Shown here in pieces: positions 59,253 to 64,000 of a DNA stretch of 64,000 bases (position 1 is the stretch's first letter; the number at the start of each line of letters is the position of its first letter). The stretch lies in NCBI GenBank assembly GCA_036381255.1, contig DASVDG010000111.1, positions 1 to 64,000 on the forward strand, read 5' to 3'. The translations under genes and the position numbers were made by a program. The stretch comes from CALBZE01 sp036381255 (lineage in GTDB: Bacteria > Gemmatimonadota > Gemmatimonadetes > Longimicrobiales > RSA9). The notes under the pieces are model-generated. The model made no database searches, had not been told where the DNA came from, and saw nothing but the letters and a program-made list of their open reading frames with translations.

Positions 59253-59663
59253 TGCGTTCTCCGTAATCGGTTCGTCCGGTCTCCACGGTACAGCACTTCG
59301 CGCGGCGCGGCCAGGGTGCGCCACACGCCCGCGGCGAGGTATCGCCCGAATCCGGAGCTCCTGCCGCGCGGCTCCGGTGCGCCACACGGCCGCGGCGAGA
59401 AAACCGTTGTCGTGCGCCACGGTCGCATTTACCTTGGGGCCGCTCGGCGCGACCGGGCACGGTTGCATGGCCGAACGTGGCGCGCCGTCGCGTAATGCGG
59501 CCGGAACCGCGACGGCGCTCGCCGAGACGCGCCGGCGCGGCACCGGTCACCGGCACCTCGGGAACGACGTCACGCACCGGCGCATACGGGCGTTGAATGG
59601 GTCGAGCGCACCGATGAAGGACATCGGCCGGCGATCTATCACCCGAACGCCGGGAGTGAAAGC
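59253..59663. other. Divergent intergenic region with 24-bp direct repeats
   Basis: 411 bases between the M1 peptidase and a rightward lipoprotein gene. A 24-base element, GGTGCGCCACACGCCCGCGG followed by CGAG, occurs at 59315-59338 and again with one mismatch at 59376-59399; a shorter relative is at 59411. A possible rightward promoter TTGTCG-17-TACCTT lies at 59407-59435. No gene is evident. Confidence 0.55.
59315..59399 (+). repeat. Pair of 24-bp direct repeats
   Basis: Two copies with one mismatch, 37 bases apart end to start, in the control region of the M1 peptidase. The arrangement suits two binding sites for one regulator, but a chance duplication is possible. Confidence 0.6.
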
Positions 59664-60185
59664 ATGCGCAAGATCCCGATCCTGATCATGGCGATGCTCC
59701 TCGTTTCGTGCGACCTTCCGCTGGAGTCGGACGCGATCGAGTCGGGCGGTCCGCTCCAGACGGATCGCTCCGAGTATGAGCTGCGTCGCACGGACCAGCG
59801 GCTGGAGGTCGAGATCCCCTTCACCTACACGAACGTCACCGGTGAGACGGTCTTCGTGGTCCACTGCGACGGGATCGCTCCGCCGTCGCTGGAGAAGCGG
59901 GTGGACGACCGGTGGGTGCACGCCTGGTCCGCCGTGGTCCCCCAGTGCCTGAGCGAGCCGATCGAGATCGGGCCCGGGGCGACCTACGCGGACACACTTG
60001 TCGTCTATGCGGGCCTCCCAACGACGCGCTTGGCTCCGCAGTTCCAGGTCGCGCCGGTCGACGGGGTCTATCGGCTCGTCTGGCACAGCGTGGTGCACGA
60101 CTACGACGCGGATCGCCCGGGCTTCGGCGAGCCGCTCGAGCTGGCGTACAGGGTCTCGAACTCGTTCGTGCTGAAGGAGGATTGA
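59664..60185 (+). CDS. Lipoprotein of unknown function
   Basis: A 173-residue lipoprotein: signal MRKIPILIMAMLLVSC, lipobox LVSC, lipidated Cys16. The mature part appears to be a single immunoglobulin-like beta domain (YELRRTDQRLEVEIPFTYTN, GETVFVVHCDG, GVYRLVWHSVVHDYDAD). Such small domains occur in Gemmatimonadota-type and other lipoproteins without known activity. GGGAG lies before the ATG. The less GC-rich codon usage in places differs slightly from neighbours. Confidence 0.8.
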   Translation: MRKIPILIMAMLLVSCDLPLESDAIESGGPLQTDRSEYELRRTDQRLEVEIPFTYTNVTGETVFVVHCDGIAPPSLEKRVDDRWVHAWSAVVPQCLSEPIEIGPGATYADTLVVYAGLPTTRLAPQFQVAPVDGVYRLVWHSVVHDYDADRPGFGEPLELAYRVSNSFVLKED

Positions 60186-60306
60186 CGGCTACGCCCCGCC
60201 ACGGCGCCCCGGACAACGACGCGCCGTCTCGAACCGTCCGCGCCGGGCGCGCATCCGAACGCGATTCGCGCCCGACGGCCGTACCCGCCCCGTTTCCGTC
60301 GACTCC

Positions 60307-61107
60307 ATGACCGGCACCTGGTACGGCAACCTCCTCCTCGGCACGCCGCTCGCCGTCGTCTGGCTCCTGGCGGGGTTCCCGATGCTGTTCATGCCGCCGG
60401 CGGTCGGTGCGCCCTGGGTCCTCGCCGTCACCGCGCTCTTCCTGTGGCTGCACGTCTGGCGGCCCCGCCGGCGGGGAGGGCGGCACACGCTCGCGACGTT
60501 CCGCGTGCGGCCGATCGCCCGACCGCAGCGATTGTTGACGACGGCGCTGCCGTCGGTCGTGCTCGCAGGAGCCGGGGTGAGCTGGCTCGTCGCGCTCTGG
60601 GCCGGGCCCGACGCCTTCCAGTCGCGGGAGTGGGACCCGATCGCCGAGTACGCCGCCACGCCGCTCGGCTGGGTCGGCGTCGCACTCCTCGTCGCGGTCC
60701 AGGGGCCGATCATCGAGGAATTCTACTTCCGTGGGCTGATCCAGCGATCGCTCGAACGACGGTTCGGCGCCGCCGTCGCCATCCCGGCCGCCGCGGCGCT
60801 GTTCGCGATCCTCCACTTCCACGATTGGCCATGGACGCTCCAGCCGTTCGCACTCGGGATGCTCTGGGGCTACGCCGCCCGCGTCGCGCGCACCGTCTGG
60901 GCCAGCACCGTGATGCACGCGACCTGGAACGGTCTCTCCCTCGCGCTCGGATCACTCCCGTCGACGCGCTCGGTCGAGCCGTGGGTCGATTCGCCCGCCG
61001 TGGCGGCGCTCATGACCGCGCTCACCATCGGCGGCGTGCTCGGACTCCGGGCCTGGCGCCGCGGGGTCGAAGCAGAACGGGACGACCGGAACTCCGCGCC
61101 GCCGTAA
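60307..61107 (+). CDS. CPBP-family intramembrane metalloprotease
   Basis: A 266-residue membrane protein with about six to seven helices. The CPBP (Abi/Rce1) motifs are all seen: EEFYFRGLIQRSLERRFG (EExxxR), LFAILHFHDWPW (FxxxH) and STVMHATWNGL (HxxxN/B). The enzyme would cleave a protein within or close to the membrane; relatives process prenylated proteins in eukaryotes and give immunity to self-made bacteriocins in some bacteria. No bacteriocin gene is adjacent. The start lacks a good ribosome binding site. Confidence 0.88.
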   Translation: MTGTWYGNLLLGTPLAVVWLLAGFPMLFMPPAVGAPWVLAVTALFLWLHVWRPRRRGGRHTLATFRVRPIARPQRLLTTALPSVVLAGAGVSWLVALWAGPDAFQSREWDPIAEYAATPLGWVGVALLVAVQGPIIEEFYFRGLIQRSLERRFGAAVAIPAAAALFAILHFHDWPWTLQPFALGMLWGYAARVARTVWASTVMHATWNGLSLALGSLPSTRSVEPWVDSPAVAALMTALTIGGVLGLRAWRRGVEAERDDRNSAPP

Positions 61108-61519
61108 GCGCCATCGCCCGGCAGGATCGCGCCGATGCCGGGTGCCGGCACCGCGCAGCGGCCGCGCAGGCCAGGAGCGTGTGCCGTGCGAGTCGCGCGC
61201 GTGCGCGGGGCGTCGCGCCGCGCGCCCGGGTCGGGGGCGCCCGGGAGCGCGTTCGGCGTCCGTGACCCCCGGCCGTCGCGTCGTCGCTGCCGCCGTTCAC
61301 GGCGGCGTTCGGATGCAAAGGGGGTGCACGAACGCCCGCACCAGTATATTTTATCCAACAACGACCGCCGAAACGTACCGGGCGACGGCCGGGTGACGTG
61401 CCGAACGGGCGGCCGGGCGGCGCGACGAACGCGGTGCGAGCGCTCGCCGGACCGTCCGGTTCGGCACCCGTCGGGCCGGGACGGCGCCCGTGCGGCCCGC
61501 AGTTCAACGGAGAGGATCC
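61108..61519. other. Intergenic region with AT-rich promoter-like island
   Basis: 412 bases upstream of the ornithine-cyclodeaminase-like gene. Most is GC-rich and shows no gene. AGTATATTTTATCC at about 61343-61356 stands out and probably marks the -10 region of the operon promoter; a good -35 is not visible. The leader would be about 160 bases. Confidence 0.5.
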
Positions 61520-62455
61520 ATGAGGGTGATAGAAGCGACCGACGTCCATCGAGTTCTGGAGTTTCCGCCGCTGGTCGAGGCGCTGCGCGAGGCGTTCGGC
61601 TCACCGGCGGGGACGCCGCAGCGGATGATGTTCCCGCTGAGCGCGGGCGAATCGCGGGATGCGTTCGCGCTGCTGCCGTCGTGGAACGGCGATGTGATCG
61701 GCGTGAAGGCGTTCACGTACCTGCCGGGGAACGCGGCCGAGGGCCGGGACATCCTGCATTCGAAGATCATCCTGTTCGATCGTCGGACCGGCGAGCCGCT
61801 GGACCTGGTGGATGGGACGAGCGTGACGTTCTGGCGGACGGCGGCGGTGGCGGCGCTGGCGGCGGACTACCTGGCGCGGCGGGACGCGCGTCGCCTGCTG
61901 GTCTGCGGCACGGGGAACCTGGCGCCGTACATGGCGCTGGCGCACGCGTCGGTGCGGCCGATCGAGGAGGTCGTGATCTGGGGGCGGAACCCGGCGAAGG
62001 CGGAGCGGGCGATCGAGCGAATCCTCGAGAAGCGGCCGGAGCTGCGCTGCCGGGTGGCGGGGGACCTGGAGACGGAGGCGGGCGCGGCGGACGTGATCAG
62101 CTGTGTGACGGCGTCGCACGAGCCGATCATCCTGGGCCGGTGGGTCCGGCCGGGCACGCATACGGATTTCTTCGGCAATCACGAGCGCGACGGTCGGGAG
62201 TGCGACACGGAGCTGGTCGCCGGGTCGCGGGTCTACGTGGACAGCCGGGTGAACGTGCTCGCGGAGGCCGGCGATCTGTTGATCCCGATCGCGGAGGGGC
62301 GCTTCACCGAGGACGGCGTCCTGGGCGAGCTGTCGGAGCTGTGCTCCGGCGCGGTTCCGGGGCGCGGCTCGGATGACGAGATCACGTTGTTCAAGTCCGT
62401 GGGCACGGCGCTCGCGGACCTCGCGGCCGCCCATCTGGTGTCGCGGAGCCTGTAG
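61520..62455 (+). CDS. Ornithine cyclodeaminase / mu-crystallin family
   Basis: A 311-residue NAD(P)-dependent enzyme. Conserved features: GVKAFTYLPGN near the substrate lysine, DGTSVTFWRTAAVAALAADYLA, the Rossmann motif LLVCGTGNLAPYMALAHA, IWGRNPAKAERAI, and DFFGNHERDGRECD. The family includes ornithine cyclodeaminase, pyrroline-2-carboxylate reductases and alanine dehydrogenases. It is followed 57 bases later by a DapA-like gene. That pairing is common in hydroxyproline and D-amino-acid catabolic clusters, where this family reduces pyrroline-2-carboxylate; a similar role is likely here, but the substrate is unproven. GGAGAGGA precedes the ATG. Confidence 0.9.
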   Translation: MRVIEATDVHRVLEFPPLVEALREAFGSPAGTPQRMMFPLSAGESRDAFALLPSWNGDVIGVKAFTYLPGNAAEGRDILHSKIILFDRRTGEPLDLVDGTSVTFWRTAAVAALAADYLARRDARRLLVCGTGNLAPYMALAHASVRPIEEVVIWGRNPAKAERAIERILEKRPELRCRVAGDLETEAGAADVISCVTASHEPIILGRWVRPGTHTDFFGNHERDGRECDTELVAGSRVYVDSRVNVLAEAGDLLIPIAEGRFTEDGVLGELSELCSGAVPGRGSDDEITLFKSVGTALADLAAAHLVSRSL

Positions 62456-62512
62456 ACGGGGGCGCGGCCCCTGAACGACGATCACACGGGTACTGAGAGA
62501 GCAGGAGGATCG

Positions 62513-63424
62513 ATGACACCGGATTGGCGGGGCGTGTTTCCGGCCCTTCCCACTCAGTTCAAGGAGGACCTGTCCGTCGACCTGGATGCGACGGCGAGCC
62601 ACCTCGAGGGGATGATCGACGCGGGCGTGCACGGCATGGTGATGCTGGGCACGATCGGTGAGAACAACTCGCTCACGGCGGAGGAGAAGCGGGACGTGCT
62701 GCGCGCGGCCGTCGAGGCGGCGCGGGGCCGCGTGCCGGTCCTCGCGGGCGTCTCGGAGTTCACGACCGCGACCGCGTGCCGATACGCCGCGGATGCGGAG
62801 AAGATCGGCGTCGACGGGCTGATGGTGCTCCCCGGGATCGCGTACCGCGCGGATCCGCGGGAGGCGGTGGCGCACTACCGCGCCGTTGCCGCCGCGACCG
62901 GGCTCCCGATCCTGTGCTACAACAACCCGAAGGTGTACGGCGTGGACCTCGCGCCGGAGGCGTTCGTCGAGCTGGCGGATGTGGAGAACATCGTCGCGAT
63001 CAAGGAAGCGACGGGGGATCCCCGTCGGATCACGGACATCATCAACGCCGTCGGCGACCGCTACATCCTTTTCGCCGGCCTGGACGATGTCGTGCTCGAG
63101 AGCGTGATGCTCGGCGCCGTCGGCACCGTGTTCGGCGTCGTGAACGGCTTCCCGGCCGAGACGGTGTACCTGTGGGAGCTGGCGCAGCAGGGCGAGTGGG
63201 AGAAGGCGCGCGAGATCTACCGCTGGTTCATGCCGCTCCTCCACCTCGACGATCACCCGAAGCTGGTGCAGTACATGAAGCTGCTGTCGCAGGAATGCGG
63301 CTACGGCAGCGAGCGCGTCCGGCCGCCGCGGCTGGCGCTCGTGGGCGAGGAGCGCCAGCGGGTCCTGGCCATGATCCACCGCGCCATCGACACCCGCCCG
63401 AGCCTGCCGGTCGCGGCGGCGTAA
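62513..63424 (+). CDS. DHDPS/NAL-family lyase, hydroxyproline-pathway-like
   Basis: A 303-residue TIM-barrel enzyme of the dihydrodipicolinate synthase/N-acetylneuraminate lyase superfamily. The Schiff-base lysine is in VAIKEATG (Lys164), the catalytic tyrosine in LCYNNPKVYG (Tyr136), and the pyruvate-carboxylate loop is GTIGENNSL. The general sequence (FPALPTQFK, GVHGMVMLGT, YRWFMPLLHLDDHPKLVQYM) resembles Delta1-pyrroline-4-hydroxy-2-carboxylate deaminases of hydroxyproline catabolism more than DapA of lysine synthesis. AGGAGG precedes the start. It forms a unit with the ornithine-cyclodeaminase-like gene and ends at a strong terminator. Confidence 0.9.
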   Translation: MTPDWRGVFPALPTQFKEDLSVDLDATASHLEGMIDAGVHGMVMLGTIGENNSLTAEEKRDVLRAAVEAARGRVPVLAGVSEFTTATACRYAADAEKIGVDGLMVLPGIAYRADPREAVAHYRAVAAATGLPILCYNNPKVYGVDLAPEAFVELADVENIVAIKEATGDPRRITDIINAVGDRYILFAGLDDVVLESVMLGAVGTVFGVVNGFPAETVYLWELAQQGEWEKAREIYRWFMPLLHLDDHPKLVQYMKLLSQECGYGSERVRPPRLALVGEERQRVLAMIHRAIDTRPSLPVAAA

Positions 63425-63493
63425 CGGTCGGCATCCGCCGGGAGCCGCGAAGCGCGGGTTTTCGCGATCCCGGCGTCGGTGGGTGCGGTCGAC

Positions 63494-63530
63494 CGCAGGC
63501 CGCCCGGGCCGACGGCCCGGGCGGCCTGCG
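63494..63530. terminator. 17-bp perfect hairpin between convergent genes
   Basis: Stem CGCAGGCCGCCCGGGCC and its exact complement around a GAC loop, followed by CGTTTCGG on the right. It lies between the stop of the DapA-like gene and that of the GlcF-like gene, so it can serve both directions. Confidence 0.7.
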
Positions 63531-63548
63531 CGTTTCGGAGGCGCCGCG

Positions 63549-64000
63549 CTACCGACCGGGCGCGCTGCGCCCGGCGTCGCCGTGGCCGCGCAACGTCCCC
63601 GCGTACGCCATCGCCAGCACCTGCATCGTGTGCATTACCGCCGGCACGCCGTCGCCGAGGTGTGTCCCGATCTGGACCATGCACCCGATGTTGCCGGTGG
63701 CGACGACGTCGCACCCGGTGCGGCGTACCGCCTCGGCTTTCATCCGGCCGAGCTGCCCGGCGATCTCCGGCTGGTCGATGTTGTAGGTGCCGGCGGAGCC
63801 GCAGCACCGTTCGCCGTCGCCGAGCTCGACGAGCTCGAGCCCGTCGATGGCGCGGAGCAGCCGCCGCGGCTCGGCGCGGACGCCCTGGGCGTGGCAGAGG
63901 TGGCAGGCGTCGTGATAGGCGAGGCGCAGCGGCGACGGGAGCGGCGGCGGCGGCACGAGCCCGAGGCGGTCGAGGAAGACCGAGACGTCGACGACGCGGT
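63549..64000 (-). CDS. GlcF-like iron-sulfur (CCG-domain) protein, partial
   Basis: The C-terminal part of a heterodisulfide-reductase-type protein that is cut by the right window edge; at least 149 residues are seen. Two cysteine-rich CCG motifs mark the family: HDACHLCHAQGV and GERCCGSAGTYN, plus GNIGCMVQI. The upstream residues (RVVDVSVFLDRLGL) match the region before the second CCG repeat of GlcF, the iron-sulfur subunit of glycolate oxidase, which passes electrons from FAD subunits to the quinone pool. It is convergent with the DapA-like gene. The start and the ferredoxin-type N-terminus lie outside the window. Confidence 0.87.
   Translation of the reverse strand, partial: RVVDVSVFLDRLGLVPPPPLPSPLRLAYHDACHLCHAQGVRAEPRRLLRAIDGLELVELGDGERCCGSAGTYNIDQPEIAGQLGRMKAEAVRRTGCDVVATGNIGCMVQIGTHLGDGVPAVMHTMQVLAMAYAGTLRGHGDAGRSAPGR

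Overview
The window is a very GC-rich bacterial chromosome segment, densely packed and with no tRNA, rRNA or CRISPR array that I can see. Lipoprotein signals, secreted peptidases, a POT peptide transporter, topoisomerase IB, an isolated infC, several orphan multi-domain histidine kinases and many amidohydrolase, M1 and M28 enzymes suggest a Gram-negative soil-type bacterium. The gene style resembles Gemmatimonadota, but that placement is inference without any database search. Promoters that I can read are sigma-70 type (TTGAnn-17-TAnnnT).

Left part (1-12 kb): a putative PD-(D/E)XK-fold protein, topoisomerase IB overlapping a cardiolipin-synthase-like phospholipase D, a PAS/GAF histidine kinase, a metallophosphoesterase plus nucleotidyltransferase pair, a coiled-coil protein, a radical SAM enzyme, a DedA-type membrane protein and a POT peptide transporter. 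The transporter ends in a clear intrinsic terminator and is divergent from a sigma-54-type AAA activator.

Centre-left (13-25 kb): a four-gene cassette (small exported four-cysteine peptide, lipoprotein beta-propeller, ABC ATPase, ABC membrane subunit) is the best candidate for an undescribed system. It is followed by a Tyr/Gly/Arg-rich protein, an aspartase carrying an N-terminal cyclic-nucleotide-binding-like domain, a GAF histidine kinase, HU with a good promoter and a structured leader, a DEAD-box-like protein that has lost its ATPase motifs but keeps a DbpA RNA-binding domain, and an alanine/sodium symporter.

Middle (25-41 kb): an apparent operon of patatin-like lipase, diheme cytochrome c (RoxA-like) and GMC oxidoreductase; a lytic transglycosylase; a large secreted glycosidase; and a lipoprotein. 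Next comes a broken subtilase gene fused to the tail of a tyrosine recombinase, then a protein-deglycation pair (LMW phosphatase-like plus fructosamine kinase).

Right part (41-64 kb): a MASE1/PAS/GAF kinase, an O-methyltransferase, two secreted amidohydrolases, an aspartate-type aminotransferase, an M28 peptidase, OsmC, an ECF sigma factor, infC with an AUC start codon, small envelope proteins, a saccharopine-dehydrogenase-like enzyme, an M1 peptidase, a CPBP protease, an ornithine-cyclodeaminase-like plus DapA-like pair (possibly hydroxyproline catabolism) and the C-terminus of a GlcF-like iron-sulfur protein. A dispersed intergenic repeat family (three copies) and several long perfect hairpins sit between genes.
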